A program made the position numbers and the translations under genes. Below are positions 16,884 through 26,672 of a DNA stretch of 64,000 bases, piece by piece. This DNA comes from Bordetella parapertussis (GTDB lineage Bacteria; Pseudomonadota; Gammaproteobacteria; Burkholderiales; SG8-39). The stretch's first letter is position 1. Every line of letters begins with the position of its first letter. Location: positions 1 to 64,000 of the forward strand of contig CAMAXP010000012.1 in the NCBI GenBank assembly GCA_945862265.1. The letters are read 5' to 3'. Below the pieces are notes generated by a model. The model had not been told where the DNA came from, searched no databases, and saw nothing but the letters and a program-made list of their open reading frames with translations.

Positions 16884-18119
16884 CTAGAATCGGTCGGCGC
16901 GAAACGGCTTCAGGTCGACCTGTGGTTTGCGGCCTGCTACGAGGTTTGCAATTTCGCGTCCGGTACTCGCCCCGCCGCACATGCCGACATGGCCGTGCCC
17001 GAAGGCAAACCATGCATTGTCCGTGCCAGTGGCCGGGCCGATGACCGGCAGGCTGTCGGGCAGGCACGGGCGGTGCCCCATCCACTCGCTCGTGCGGCTC
17101 GTGTCGAGGTGGGGGAAGAGTTCGCGGCCCTTGTCGAGCAGCACGCCTGCGCGCCGGTAGTTCGGCGCGGCCTTGAGTCCCGCGAACTCCACCGAGCCCG
17201 CGAGCCGCAGGCCCATCGCCATAGGATTGATCATCAGGTTGTGCTCGAGCGCCATGACCGTGTGGCGCAACTTGAGGTTCGAGCTCGCGACGGTCACGTG
17301 GTAGCCGCGCTGCGTTTCCAGCGGGATGCGCGCGCCGAGCTCGCCCGCGAGCGCGCCGGACCACGCGCCGCCGGCCAGTACGACGCCGTCGCAGGCCAAG
17401 GTGGCGCCGGTGTCGAGATTCACCTCTCTTACGCGCGTGCCCGAGCGCACGAACCCTGTCACCGAGGCCTTGAGGGTCGCGGCCCCGTCGCGCACGCACT
17501 GCGCATGGAGGGCCTTCACCAGCCTGGAGGGGTCCAGTGTCGAGCCATTCTCGGGTGCGAGCAGCCCGAAACGAAACTTGCCGCGCAGGTCGGGCTCGAG
17601 TTCGACGAGTTCTTCCTCCTCGACGTCGCGCAGGTCCACGCCCAGCCTGCGGCGCAGGTCCATGCCCCACTTCCACTGGTTCGCGGTTTCGCGTGAGGAG
17701 TACACGTAGAGACATCCCGAGCGGCGCACCAGGTCTTGCGCGCCTGCATGCTCGAGCAGCGGCCCGTAGGCCTCGAAGATCGGCGTCAGCAGTGCCCGCA
17801 TTGCGGTGGCGATGCGCACGACCTCGGCAGGCTGCGAATGGCCCACAAACCGGGCGAGCCACGGCATCACCACCGGCAGGTACCACCAGCGGATCGTCAG
17901 CGGCCCGAGCGGGTCGAGCAGCCAGCCCGGGGCCTTCTTCCACATGCCGGGCATGCCGACCGGCAGGCAGGCCGAGGGCGACAACGATCCAGCGTTGCCA
18001 AAGGAGCAGGCTTCGCCGGGTTCGCGCGGGTCGATGAAAGTGACGGTGTGGCCGTCGCGCTGCAGCCACGCCGCACTGCACGTGCCGACGATGCCGGTGC
18101 CGATGACTGCGATATGCAC
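16884..18119 (-). CDS. D-amino-acid dehydrogenase-like FAD oxidoreductase (copy A)
   Basis: A 411-residue DAO/DadA-type flavoprotein. It starts with the FAD motif IAVIGTGIVGTCSAAWLQR and the glutamate-equivalent segment FIDPREPGEACSFGNAG, has the substrate-region strand LETQRGYHVTV near 285, and ends with the family C-terminal FAD motif GHRPCLPDSLPVIGPA followed by AFGHGHVGMCGG. Enzymes of this type oxidise C-N bonds of amino or imino acids and pass electrons to quinone. In this operon it could oxidise an amine or glutamylated intermediate. A close paralogue lies at 31740-32936, also beside a Bug gene. Confidence 0.92.
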   Translation of the reverse strand: MHIAVIGTGIVGTCSAAWLQRDGHTVTFIDPREPGEACSFGNAGSLSPSACLPVGMPGMWKKAPGWLLDPLGPLTIRWWYLPVVMPWLARFVGHSQPAEVVRIATAMRALLTPIFEAYGPLLEHAGAQDLVRRSGCLYVYSSRETANQWKWGMDLRRRLGVDLRDVEEEELVELEPDLRGKFRFGLLAPENGSTLDPSRLVKALHAQCVRDGAATLKASVTGFVRSGTRVREVNLDTGATLACDGVVLAGGAWSGALAGELGARIPLETQRGYHVTVASSNLKLRHTVMALEHNLMINPMAMGLRLAGSVEFAGLKAAPNYRRAGVLLDKGRELFPHLDTSRTSEWMGHRPCLPDSLPVIGPATGTDNAWFAFGHGHVGMCGGASTGREIANLVAGRKPQVDLKPFRADRF

Positions 18120-18132
18120 CGGGTGCTGGCCT

Positions 18133-18459
18133 TCAGGTCGCGGTCTGCGTGGGCGGGATGCGCACGACGAGGCCGTCGAGCGCCTCGCTCATCACGATCT
18201 GGCAGGCAAGGCGGCTGCCGGATTGCTGTTCGGCGGCGACGAAGCCGAGCATGTCGGCCTCGTCCTCTTCGGCCGCCGGGAGCTTGTCGATCCACGCTTC
18301 GTCCACGTACACATGGCAGGTTGCGCACGAAAGGCAGCCGCCGCATTCCGCGTCGATGCCGCGCAGGTTGTTCTTGAGGGCCGCTTCCATGACGGTCGTG
18401 CCGCTGGTGGTGTCGACTTCGCGGCGCGTGCCGTCGGTGAGGATGTAGGTGATTTTCAC
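18133..18459 (-). CDS. Adrenodoxin/putidaredoxin-type [2Fe-2S] ferredoxin
   Basis: A 108-residue ferredoxin with the adrenodoxin-type cluster spacing: a Cys, five residues, Cys, two residues, Cys in ECGGCLSCATCHVYVDEAW (about 39-57), and the fourth ligand in SRLACQIVMSEALDGLVVRIP (near 85). An extra Cys lies within the loop. Proteins of this type carry single electrons to P450s or Rieske oxygenases. It sits directly after the glutamine-synthetase-like gene in the Rieske oxygenase operon, so it is the likely electron donor. No ferredoxin reductase gene is in the window. Confidence 0.94.
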   Translation of the reverse strand: MKITYILTDGTRREVDTTSGTTVMEAALKNNLRGIDAECGGCLSCATCHVYVDEAWIDKLPAAEEDEADMLGFVAAEQQSGSRLACQIVMSEALDGLVVRIPPTQTAT

Positions 18460-18462
18460 GGT

Positions 18463-19908
18463 CTAGAACATCTCAAAGTATTCGCGGTGCTCCCACTCGG
18501 TGACTTCGAGGTTGAAGCGCGCAATTTCGGATTCCTTGAGGCGGCAGAAATAGTCCACGAAGCCGCGGCCCAGGCACTGGTTGAGGTAATCGTCCGCGCG
18601 CAGCGCGGCCAGCGCCTCGGAAAGCGTGGCCGGCAGCGCTTCCGCCTTCGATTCGTACGGCGTGTCGGCCGAGGGGCCCGGGTCGAGCTTGCGCGCGATG
18701 CCATCCAGGCCCGAATGGATCTGCGAAGCGAAATACAGGTAGGGATTCGCCGCCGGCTCGCCCACCCGGTTCTCGATGCGCGTGGCGGGGTCGCCGACGC
18801 CGCCGAGCACGCGCAGCATCGCGCCGCGGTTGTCGCGCGCCCAGAGCACGCGATCGGGCGCGAGCGAATTGGGCCGGTAGCGCTTGTAGCCGTTGATCGT
18901 CGGCGTCGACAGGGCGCTCGCCCCGCGCGCATGCGCGAGCAGTCCGGCCAGGTAGTGCTGCCCGATCGGTGACAGTTGCGCGCCCGCTTCGGCGGGCATG
19001 AAAGCGTTCGTGCCGTCCGGCCGCCGCAGCGACTGGTGCAGGTGCCAGCCGGAGGACATCACGTTCGGGATGCGCGGCCGGCACATGAAGGTGCCGTGGT
19101 AGCCGTTGCGGCGCAGGATCTGCTTGGCCGCGCTGCGAAACAGGATCATCGAGTCCGCGGCGAGCAGGGCCGTCTGCGGCCCGAACGTGAACTCGAACTG
19201 GCTCGGGCCGTACTCGACCTCGAGGGAGCGCAGCGGCAGGCCGAGCTCCTGGAGGTGCTTGCGCAACAATTCGCCCACCGGTTCGATCAGGTCGGCGCGC
19301 AGTTCGGTCAGGTACTGGTAGCCGTGCGACAGCAGTTCCACGCCGGGCGGCTCTCCGGGCTGCCCCGCGTCCTGCGGGCGCATGTGCGGGTCGGTGACCC
19401 TGAACACGTGGAACTCGACTTCGAGCCCGGTGAGCAGTTCGTGCCCCGTCGCAGCAAGCTTTGCAACCGCTTCGCGCAGCAGCGTGCGCGTGGCGAACGG
19501 CACCGGCTTGCCGTTGCCGAAGTAGGCGTCGCACAGCACCCATCCCGTGTTCTCGAGCCACGGCAGCACGCGAAAGGTCGAAGGGTCGGCCACGATCATG
19601 AAGTCCGCGCCGCCCTGCATCTCCGGCATGTCGAACCCGCCCCCGCGTGAGAACACCGGGAAGGCCGTCTTGTGGGACGTGTCCTTGGCCAGCAGCGTGG
19701 TGGTGAGCGTCACCCCTTCGGCCAGCACCTTCACCGCCTCATCCACCGTCAGCGTCTTGCCGCGCAGGATGCCGTGCTGGTCGGGGAAGGAAAACCTCAC
19801 CACCTCGATATTGCGTGTCTTGAACTCGGACAGCAGGTCCTTGGCGGCCAGGTGCTGCTCTTTCGACCAGAGCCCATGCCTTTCGACAAAACTTTCCGTG
19901 CCACTCAT
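18463..19908 (-). CDS. Glutamine synthetase-family ligase
   Basis: A 481-residue member of the glutamine synthetase superfamily. The N-terminal beta-grasp region includes VVRFSFPDQHGILRGKTL, and the catalytic domain shows GLEVEFHVFRV, LEVEYGPSQFEFTFGPQTAL (metal and glutamate site), SSGWHLHQSLRRPDG (ATP-site histidine) and INGYKRYRPNSLAPDRVLWA. These are features of GlnA-like enzymes such as gamma-glutamyl-polyamine or gamma-glutamylanilide synthetases rather than of housekeeping GlnA. The start at 19908 overlaps the Rieske gene stop (ATGA); the longer frame upstream is not coding. It likely ligates glutamate to an amine before oxygenation, but this is inference. Confidence 0.9.
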   Translation of the reverse strand: MSGTESFVERHGLWSKEQHLAAKDLLSEFKTRNIEVVRFSFPDQHGILRGKTLTVDEAVKVLAEGVTLTTTLLAKDTSHKTAFPVFSRGGGFDMPEMQGGADFMIVADPSTFRVLPWLENTGWVLCDAYFGNGKPVPFATRTLLREAVAKLAATGHELLTGLEVEFHVFRVTDPHMRPQDAGQPGEPPGVELLSHGYQYLTELRADLIEPVGELLRKHLQELGLPLRSLEVEYGPSQFEFTFGPQTALLAADSMILFRSAAKQILRRNGYHGTFMCRPRIPNVMSSGWHLHQSLRRPDGTNAFMPAEAGAQLSPIGQHYLAGLLAHARGASALSTPTINGYKRYRPNSLAPDRVLWARDNRGAMLRVLGGVGDPATRIENRVGEPAANPYLYFASQIHSGLDGIARKLDPGPSADTPYESKAEALPATLSEALAALRADDYLNQCLGRGFVDYFCRLKESEIARFNLEVTEWEHREYFEMF

Positions 19909-21236
19909 GCAGTCTCCTTGGCGAGGCGTACGCCGGCCCACGTCGAGGCGCGTCGGCGCTTCATGTCGGCCTCCTGCCAGTAGTCGTTCCAGGCGCCGGT
20001 GGGGCCGATGCCGTCGATCGAGGGCGGGCCGGTGAGTTCGCCTGCGGCGGACTCGTCGAGGACCATCAGCGGCTTTTCGCCGGCCGCGTTCTTCTCGATC
20101 GCTTCGACGAGCAGTTTCCGGTAGGCGATGATGCCCTTGTCCGAGGTGCCGAGGTGCTCGCGCGTGCGGTCCTGGATCGGGCCGGGCGACTCCACGGCCC
20201 ACTGGTCGTGCACATTGATGTCGTTGCCCATCCCGGTATAGGTGGCCTTGAGTTGTTCGTCGGCATTGAAGCCGTAGGCGTTGGCCTTGCCGACCCGCGG
20301 CTTGTAGTCGGGCAGCGTGTAGAGTTGCAGGCGCTGGTCGCGCATGGCCTGCTTGTCGACCGGACCGGTGAAGCTGGTGAAGATCGCGTACCAGTAGCAA
20401 TTGCGGTCGTCTACCGGGACGTGCCACTGCGAGATCGTCATCTCCGCGCTCATCGGGATCACGAAGGCCTGCGGGAACATCAGGTTCGTCACGCGCACGT
20501 GGGTGTGGGCTTCGCTGAGCTTCCTCAGCGCAATGAGGCGCATGCCGTAGTCGGTCCGATCCACGCTGATCTCGGGCCGGTCGAAATCACGCAGGACCTT
20601 CGTGATCGGCATGCTTGAGTCCGCCGATGTGCCGCGGAACTGCTTTCCGTAACTGGCCGAAGTGTCTTCATCCTCGAAGAAGCGGTGCAGGTAGGAGGCA
20701 TGCGCAGGGTCGATGCCGACTTCCAGCGCCTGCAGCCAGTTGCACTCGAGGCGGCCCTTGAAAGCGAAGGTGTGGGTGCCGGGGGCGACGAAGCAGTCGA
20801 ACGCGGGGAAGGCCGAAGGCTTGCCTTCGCCGAGCCACGCGAACAGCATCCCGCTCTTTTCCACCACCGGGTAGGACTTCTGCCGGACGCGCTGCGCGAG
20901 CTTGCTGCCCTCGGGTTCGGCGGGCGTCTGGAGGCACTGGCCGGTAACGTCGAAGAGCCAGCCGTGAAAGGCGCAGCGCAGCCCGCCGTCTTCCCTGCGC
21001 CCGTAGGCGAGGTCGGCGCCGCGGTGCGGGCAGTCCCGGTCGAGCAACCCGTAGCGGCCCGTCTCATCCTTGAAAAGCACGAGGTCCTGGCCCAGCAGCC
21101 GCACCGGACGCACCGGGCGCTTGCCTTCCAGTTCCTCGACGAGCGCGACCGGCTGCCAGTAGTTGCGCAGCAGGCGCCCGCCGGGCGTGCCGGGTCCCGC
21201 GCGGGTCATCAGTTCGTTCTGCTCGGCGCTGATCAT
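19905..21236 (-). CDS. Rieske [2Fe-2S] aromatic-ring oxygenase (phthalate dioxygenase-like)
   Basis: A 443-residue oxygenase subunit. The Rieske cluster ligands are in DCPHRGADLAYG (Cys-x-His) and LRCAFHGWLFD (Cys-x2-His), residues about 65-95. The mononuclear iron site is in ALEVGIDPAHASYLHRFFED near 185-205, typical of the phthalate-dioxygenase group of one-subunit-type oxygenases. The start at 21236 follows GGAAG; a longer frame upstream is rejected for lack of a ribosome site. First gene of the five-gene minus-strand operon. The neighbouring glutamine-synthetase-like ligase and ferredoxin suggest oxygenation of an amine-derived aromatic. Confidence 0.93.
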   Translation of the reverse strand: MISAEQNELMTRAGPGTPGGRLLRNYWQPVALVEELEGKRPVRPVRLLGQDLVLFKDETGRYGLLDRDCPHRGADLAYGRREDGGLRCAFHGWLFDVTGQCLQTPAEPEGSKLAQRVRQKSYPVVEKSGMLFAWLGEGKPSAFPAFDCFVAPGTHTFAFKGRLECNWLQALEVGIDPAHASYLHRFFEDEDTSASYGKQFRGTSADSSMPITKVLRDFDRPEISVDRTDYGMRLIALRKLSEAHTHVRVTNLMFPQAFVIPMSAEMTISQWHVPVDDRNCYWYAIFTSFTGPVDKQAMRDQRLQLYTLPDYKPRVGKANAYGFNADEQLKATYTGMGNDINVHDQWAVESPGPIQDRTREHLGTSDKGIIAYRKLLVEAIEKNAAGEKPLMVLDESAAGELTGPPSIDGIGPTGAWNDYWQEADMKRRRASTWAGVRLAKETA

Positions 21237-21354
21237 GGTGGAACTTCCTTCGGTCCTGCCGTGGAGGCTGCACTTTACTGCAAGTTGACTCGGCAGTGAG
21301 GGTTCGGCATCCTCCACGGTTCAGGCAAAGCCTGCATAAAACAAGGAGTGGGGA
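21237..21354. promoter_or_regulatory. Divergent control region between Rieske operon and LIV-type transporter
   Basis: In this 118-base gap GTGGAGG (21261-21267) and CCTCCAC (21311-21317) form a 7-base inverted repeat, with TGCA-N6-TGCA between them. The arms flank the position where both outward promoters must lie, so a shared repressor or activator site is possible. A TTGACT at 21285-21290 has no convincing -10 partner. Confidence 0.3.
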
Positions 21355-22557
21355 ATGGACAGCACTAACGCAAAATTCGACCGGCGCAACTTCCTGAAGG
21401 CGGGTGCGGCGGTCGCCGGCGTGGCCGGGTTCCCGGCCATCGTCCGCGGGCAGGGCGCCAAGATCAAGGTCGGCCTGATGCTCCCGTACACGGGCACGTT
21501 CGCGCCGCTCGGCGTGGCGATCGAGAACGGGTTCCGGCTCGCGCTGCAGGAGGCGGGCGGCAAGTTCGCCGGACGCGAGGTCGAGTTCATCAAGGTGGAC
21601 GACGAATCGGAGCCGTCCAAGGCCACCGACAACATCAACCGCCTCGTGACGCGCGACAAGGTGGACCTCGTGCTCGGCACGGTGCACTCGGGCGTGGCCG
21701 CGGGCATGATCCGCGTGACCAAGGAGTCCGGCGTGCTGCACATCATCCCCAACGCCGGCCTCGCACCCGCCGCTGGTGCGCTGTGCGCGAAGAACATCTT
21801 TCGCACCTCGTTCTCCAACTGGCAGTCGGGCTACGGCATGGGCGCGGTGATGGCCAAGCGCCCGGCTGTCAAGAAGGTCGTGACCCTTTCGTGGCGCTAT
21901 GCGGCGGGCGAGGAGTCGGTCAAGGGCTTCAAGGACGCCTACCTGAAGGGGGGCGGGCAGGTCGTGAAGGAATTGTGGCTGCCTTTCCCGAACGTGGAAT
22001 TCCAGGCGCTGCTGACTGAAATCGCCTCGATCAAACCGGATGCCGTCTACTCGTTCATGGCGGGCGGTGGCGCTGCCAAGCTGCTCAAGGACTACAACCA
22101 GGCCGGCCTGTCGAAGTCGGTGCCGCTGGTCGGCGCAGGGTTCCTCACCGAAGGCGTGCTCGAGGCGGTCGGCGGCGCGGCAGAAGGCGTGGAAACGGCG
22201 CTGCACTACGGCGACGGTCTGGAAACGCCCAAGAACAAGGCTTTCCGCCTGGCCTATGCCAAGACCTTCAAGCTGCAGCCCGACGTCTATGCGGTGGCCG
22301 GGTACGACTCGGGCCTGCTGTTCGATGCGGGCATGAAGGCGGTCAAGGGCGATATCGGCAAGAAGGCCGAACTGATCAAGGCGATGGAAGCGGTCAAGCT
22401 CGACAGCCCGCGCGGCACGGTGACGCTGTCGAAGGCGCACAACCCGATCCATGACCAGTACCTGCGCAAGGTCACCGGCAACGAGAACCGCGTGTCGGGC
22501 ATTGCGGTCAAGGCGCTGGACGACGATCCCTCGGTGATGGCTGCCTGCAAGATGTAG
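21355..22557 (+). CDS. LivJ/LivK-type ABC transporter substrate-binding protein (Tat-like signal)
   Basis: A 400-residue receptor of the branched-chain-amino-acid/amide type. The N-terminus has a twin-arginine-type signal, DRRNFLKAGAAVAGVAGFPA, so it may be exported folded. The core reads KVGLMLPYTGTFAPLGVAIE, VDLVLGTVHSGVAAGMIRVT, KPDAVYSFMAGGGAAKLLKD and PDVYAVAGYDSGLLF. Family members in catabolic clusters often bind aromatic acids or amides rather than amino acids. It heads the transporter operon 21355-26670 and is divergent from the Rieske/GS-like operon, so the two may share a substrate. Confidence 0.94.
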   Translation: MDSTNAKFDRRNFLKAGAAVAGVAGFPAIVRGQGAKIKVGLMLPYTGTFAPLGVAIENGFRLALQEAGGKFAGREVEFIKVDDESEPSKATDNINRLVTRDKVDLVLGTVHSGVAAGMIRVTKESGVLHIIPNAGLAPAAGALCAKNIFRTSFSNWQSGYGMGAVMAKRPAVKKVVTLSWRYAAGEESVKGFKDAYLKGGGQVVKELWLPFPNVEFQALLTEIASIKPDAVYSFMAGGGAAKLLKDYNQAGLSKSVPLVGAGFLTEGVLEAVGGAAEGVETALHYGDGLETPKNKAFRLAYAKTFKLQPDVYAVAGYDSGLLFDAGMKAVKGDIGKKAELIKAMEAVKLDSPRGTVTLSKAHNPIHDQYLRKVTGNENRVSGIAVKALDDDPSVMAACKM

Positions 22558-22577
22558 GTTACGAACAGGTAATTACG

Positions 22578-22610
22578 AACGGGGGAACCCTCACGGCGGG
22601 TTCCCCCGTT
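22578..22610. terminator. GGGGGAACC hairpin between receptor and permease genes
   Basis: A 13-base perfect stem (22578-22590 with 22598-22610) closes a 7-base loop. There is no T-run. Its position between the receptor and the permeases suits partial termination or 3'-end stabilisation, which would raise receptor output over permeases. A related hairpin with the same GGGGAACC core and following CCCCCTCC lies at 62071-62090. Confidence 0.6.
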
Positions 22611-22665
22611 ACCCCCTCCGCCAATGGGGGGGGGCGGCAGTGCCGGCGCAGGTCTTTAGCCATCC

Positions 22666-23562
22666 ATGGACTTCCACACTTTCCTCATCCAACTGCTGAA
22701 CGGCGTGCAGTACGGCCTGCTGCTGTTCCTGGTGTCCTCGGGCCTCACGCTCGTGTTCGGCATCATGGGCATCATCAACATCGCGCACGGCAGCTTCTAC
22801 ATGATCGGCGCCTACCTCGCGTGGTCGCTCACCGGGGCGCTCGGCAATTTCTGGGTCGCGCTGCCGGCCGGGATCGTATTGTCTGTCGTGCTGGGCATGC
22901 TGCTCGAGTGGCTGGTGATCCGGTTCCTCTACGGCCGCGACCTGCTCTACCAGGTGTTACTGACCTACGGCCTGATCCTCGTGTTCGAGGAATTGCGCAG
23001 CCTGCTGTGGGGGGACGATGTGCGCGGCGTGAACATCCCGCAATTGCTGTCGGCCTCGGTGCAACTCACCGACACGCAGTCCTACCCGGTGTACCGGCTG
23101 TGGATCTCCGCGGTGTGCCTCGCGGTGGCCGGGCTGATGTACTGGGTGATCCAGAAGACGCGCCTCGGCATGATGATCCGCGCCGGGGCGTCGAACCGCG
23201 AGATGGTGCAGTCCCTCGGCATCAACATCCAGGTCATCTATCGGGTGGTGTTTGCCGCGGGCCTCGCTCTCGCCGCTTTCGCAGGCATGATCGCTGCACC
23301 CGTGTCGGCGGTGTTCCCCGGCATGGGCAACCAGGTGCTGATCATCTGCTTTGTGGTGGTCGTGATCGGCGGCATGGGCTCGGTCAAGGGCGCGCTGATC
23401 GCCTCGCTGATGATCGGCCTGGTGGACACCTTCGGCAAGGTGCTGTCGTTCGAGGTGGGCGGGTTCAAGGTGCTGCCGGAGTTGTCGAGCATGACCGTCT
23501 ACCTCTTGATGGCGGCGATCCTGTTGTGGCGGCCCGAGGGCCTGTTCGGGAAGAAGGCATGA
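22666..23562 (+). CDS. livH: LivH-type ABC transporter permease
   Basis: A 298-residue inner-membrane permease with about eight hydrophobic segments. It carries the LivH opening QLLNGVQYGLLLFLVSSGLT, the repeat GIMGIINIAHGSFYMIGAY and the C-terminal EAA-like region CFVVVVIGGMGSVKGALIAS. It pairs with the next gene to form the channel. It starts 108 bases after the receptor gene, beyond a strong hairpin, and overlaps livM by ATGA. Confidence 0.95.
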   Translation: MDFHTFLIQLLNGVQYGLLLFLVSSGLTLVFGIMGIINIAHGSFYMIGAYLAWSLTGALGNFWVALPAGIVLSVVLGMLLEWLVIRFLYGRDLLYQVLLTYGLILVFEELRSLLWGDDVRGVNIPQLLSASVQLTDTQSYPVYRLWISAVCLAVAGLMYWVIQKTRLGMMIRAGASNREMVQSLGINIQVIYRVVFAAGLALAAFAGMIAAPVSAVFPGMGNQVLIICFVVVVIGGMGSVKGALIASLMIGLVDTFGKVLSFEVGGFKVLPELSSMTVYLLMAAILLWRPEGLFGKKA

Positions 23563-24548
23563 CCACCTCCCGGGCCAACATCGCCTTCCTCATCGCAGCC
23601 GTGCTCTGCATTGCGTCGCTGCCGTTTTTCGCCGAGAAGTTCTACGTGCAGTTCTTCGCCAAGATCCTCATCATGGCCATCCTCGCAATGAGCCTCGACC
23701 TGCTGATCGGCTACACAGGCCTCGTGTCGTTCGGCCACGCCGCGTTCTACGGCGCCGCGGCCTACACGCTCGCGCTCCTCACACCGCAGTACCAGGCGGC
23801 CAATTTCTGGACCTCGTTTCCGATCGCGGTCGGTGTGTCGGCGGGCCTCGCGCTGGTGATCGGATTTTTCGTGGTGCGCACGCACGGCATCTACTTCATC
23901 ATGGTGACGCTCGCGTTCGCCCAGATGCTGTTCTTCGTGTTCCACGACACCAAGATTGCCGGCGGCACGGATGGCATCTACATCGACGTGCGGCCGGTCG
24001 CGATGATCGGCGAGTGGCGGCCCTTCAACCTCGACAACTTCGTGCACGTGTTCTACCTGGTGCTGGCATTCTTTGTGGTGGTGTACGTCCTGTTGCGCGT
24101 GATCCTCGCCTCGCCGTTCGGCCGGGTGCTGGTGGGCATCAAGGTCAACGAACACCGCATGCGGTCGCTCGGCTATGCCACCTTCCGCTACAAGCTCGCG
24201 TGCTTCGTGATCGCCGGGGGCATCGCGGGCATTGCCGGGTACTTGTCGTCCATCCAGTTCGGCGCGGTCAATCCGGAGATGATGGGCTGGCACCTGTCCG
24301 GCGCGGTCATGATGATGGTGATCCTCGGCGGCATGGGCACGCTCACCGGGCCGGTCATCGGGGCGGCCGTGTGGATGCTGCTGGAGCTCGGGTTCCAGGG
24401 GCTGCCCAAGGTCGGGGACCTCGACCTCGGCAAGCACTGGCAGTTGTGGATGGGCAGCTTCATCGTCCTCGCATCGCTCCTGCTGCCCCACGGCCTGCTG
24501 GGCCTGGGCAAGGCGCTGCTCGCGCGCAAGGGGCGGGCGGATGAGTGA
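23559..24548 (+). CDS. livM: LivM-type ABC transporter permease
   Basis: A 329-residue permease with the LivM signatures MSLDLLIGYTGLVSFGHAAF near residue 45, THGIYFIMVTLAFAQMLFF and ILGGMGTLTGPVIGAAV. The start at 23559 overlaps the livH stop by ATGA; a longer in-frame reading back into livH is a shadow. It overlaps the livG start by 8 bases. Confidence 0.95.
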   Translation: MTTSRANIAFLIAAVLCIASLPFFAEKFYVQFFAKILIMAILAMSLDLLIGYTGLVSFGHAAFYGAAAYTLALLTPQYQAANFWTSFPIAVGVSAGLALVIGFFVVRTHGIYFIMVTLAFAQMLFFVFHDTKIAGGTDGIYIDVRPVAMIGEWRPFNLDNFVHVFYLVLAFFVVVYVLLRVILASPFGRVLVGIKVNEHRMRSLGYATFRYKLACFVIAGGIAGIAGYLSSIQFGAVNPEMMGWHLSGAVMMMVILGGMGTLTGPVIGAAVWMLLELGFQGLPKVGDLDLGKHWQLWMGSFIVLASLLLPHGLLGLGKALLARKGRADE

Positions 24549-25305
24549 GGTCATCCTCGCCACGCAGGGCCTGACGCGCCACTTCGGCGGCCTGGCTGCC
24601 GTCAGCGACGTATCGCTGGAAGCCTGCATGGGCCAGCTCCATGCGGTGATCGGCCCCAACGGCGCAGGGAAGTCCACCCTCATCAACATGCTCTCGGGGG
24701 ACCTGCCACCGTCCAGCGGCACCGTCACGATCGGCGGGCGCGACGTCACCGGCCTTGCTGCCCACCAGATCTCGCGCATGGGCGTGGGGCGCAGCTACCA
24801 GAAGACCAACGTGTTCCTCACGTTTAGCGCATTCGAGAACTGCCGGCTGGCGGCGCAGTCCCGGCAGAAATCCCCGATGCGCTTCTTCCGTCCCGCGCAT
24901 CGCATGGCCGACGTGAATCGTGCAGCGGAGGCGGCGCTTGCCGCGGCGGGCCTCGAAGGGCGCGCCGGCAGCATTGCCAGTGCGCTGTCGCACGGCGAGC
25001 AGCGCCAGCTTGAGATAGCGATGACGCTCGCCACCGAGCCACGCCTGCTGCTGCTCGACGAGCCGCTGGCGGGCATGGGTGCGGAAGAGTCGGCCTCGAT
25101 GGTGGCGCTGCTCAAAAAGCTGGTTGAAACCCATGCCATCCTGCTCGTCGAACACGACATGGATGCGGTGTTCGCACTTGCGCACCGGCTGACGGTAATG
25201 GTCAACGGGCAGGTGCTCGCGAGCGGATCGCCTGCCGAGATCCGCGCCAACCCGAAGGTCCAGGAAGCGTATCTCGGGGATGATCTGGGAGACGTGCATG
25301 AGTGA
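24541..25305 (+). CDS. livG: LivG-type ABC transporter ATPase
   Basis: A 254-residue ATPase. Walker A is GPNGAGKSTL (about 40-49), the Q-loop precedes SYQKTNVFLTF, the signature is LSHGEQRQLEIAMTLA, Walker B is LLLLDEPLAGM and the switch histidine is in LLVEHDMDAVF. The VEHDM form is typical of LivG. It overlaps livM and livF by 8 bases at each end, indicating coupled translation. Confidence 0.95.
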   Translation: MSEVILATQGLTRHFGGLAAVSDVSLEACMGQLHAVIGPNGAGKSTLINMLSGDLPPSSGTVTIGGRDVTGLAAHQISRMGVGRSYQKTNVFLTFSAFENCRLAAQSRQKSPMRFFRPAHRMADVNRAAEAALAAAGLEGRAGSIASALSHGEQRQLEIAMTLATEPRLLLLDEPLAGMGAEESASMVALLKKLVETHAILLVEHDMDAVFALAHRLTVMVNGQVLASGSPAEIRANPKVQEAYLGDDLGDVHE

Positions 25306-26010
25306 CGTCCTCCTCGAAGCGCGGGGCCTGCACACCTACTACGGCGCGAGCCACATCCTGCACGGCGTGGACTTCAGCGTGCGCCGCGGCGAGGCGGTCG
25401 GCCTGATGGGGCGCAACGGGATGGGCAAGAGCACGCTGCTGAAGAGCATGCTCGGCCTCGTGCGGCCGCGCTCAGGCCTTCTGAGCGTCAAGGGTGTGGA
25501 CATGACCTCGGCCGCCCCGCACCGCATTGCGCAGGCCGGTATCGCCTACGTACCGGAGGGGCGCGGCATCTTCCCGAACCTCTCCGTGAAAGAGAACCTG
25601 ATGATGGCTGCGCGGGCCGGCACCGATGGCCGTCGGGAGTGGACCTATGAGCGGGTACTGCAGACTTTCCCCCGCATCTCCGAGCGGCTCGGCCACGGCG
25701 GGGCGGAACTCTCCGGCGGCGAGCAGCAGATGCTGACCATCGGCCGTGCGCTGATGACCAACCCCGACCTGCTGATCCTGGACGAAGCGACCGAAGGCCT
25801 CGCGCCGTTGATCGCGCGCGAGATCATGCGCATTGTCGGCATCGTGCGCGAGTCGGGCATCGCGACGGTGATCGTCGACAAGAACTTCGGCGCAGTGAAC
25901 GCGATCACCGACCGCAACGTGATCCTCGTCAAGGGCGAAGTCGTGTACTCGGGCGCCGCCGATGAGCTGCGCGCCAAGCCGGACATCCACCTGCGCTACC
26001 TGGGCGTCTG

Positions 26011-26011
<1 letters not shown>
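25298..26011 (+). CDS. livF: LivF-type ABC transporter ATPase
   Basis: A 237-residue ATPase with Walker A GRNGMGKSTL, YVPEGRGIFPNLSVKENLMM (the LivF-specific Q-loop region), signature LSGGEQQMLTIGRALM and Walker B LLILDEATEGLAP. The switch segment reads VDKNFGA where LivF usually has VEQN, so it lacks a switch histidine like its relatives. The start at 25298 (MSDVLLEARG) was chosen over an in-frame ATG at 25280 because it gives the usual N-terminus and the 8-base overlap with livG. Confidence 0.94.
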
Positions 26012-26670
<659 letters not shown>

Positions 26671-26672
26671 TC

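Noticed and set aside
19909..20427. N-terminal extension making the glutamine-synthetase-like protein 654 residues
   Set aside because: The extension overlaps the Rieske gene in another frame, has shadow-like composition, and the ATG at 19908 with an ATGA overlap gives a normal family length.
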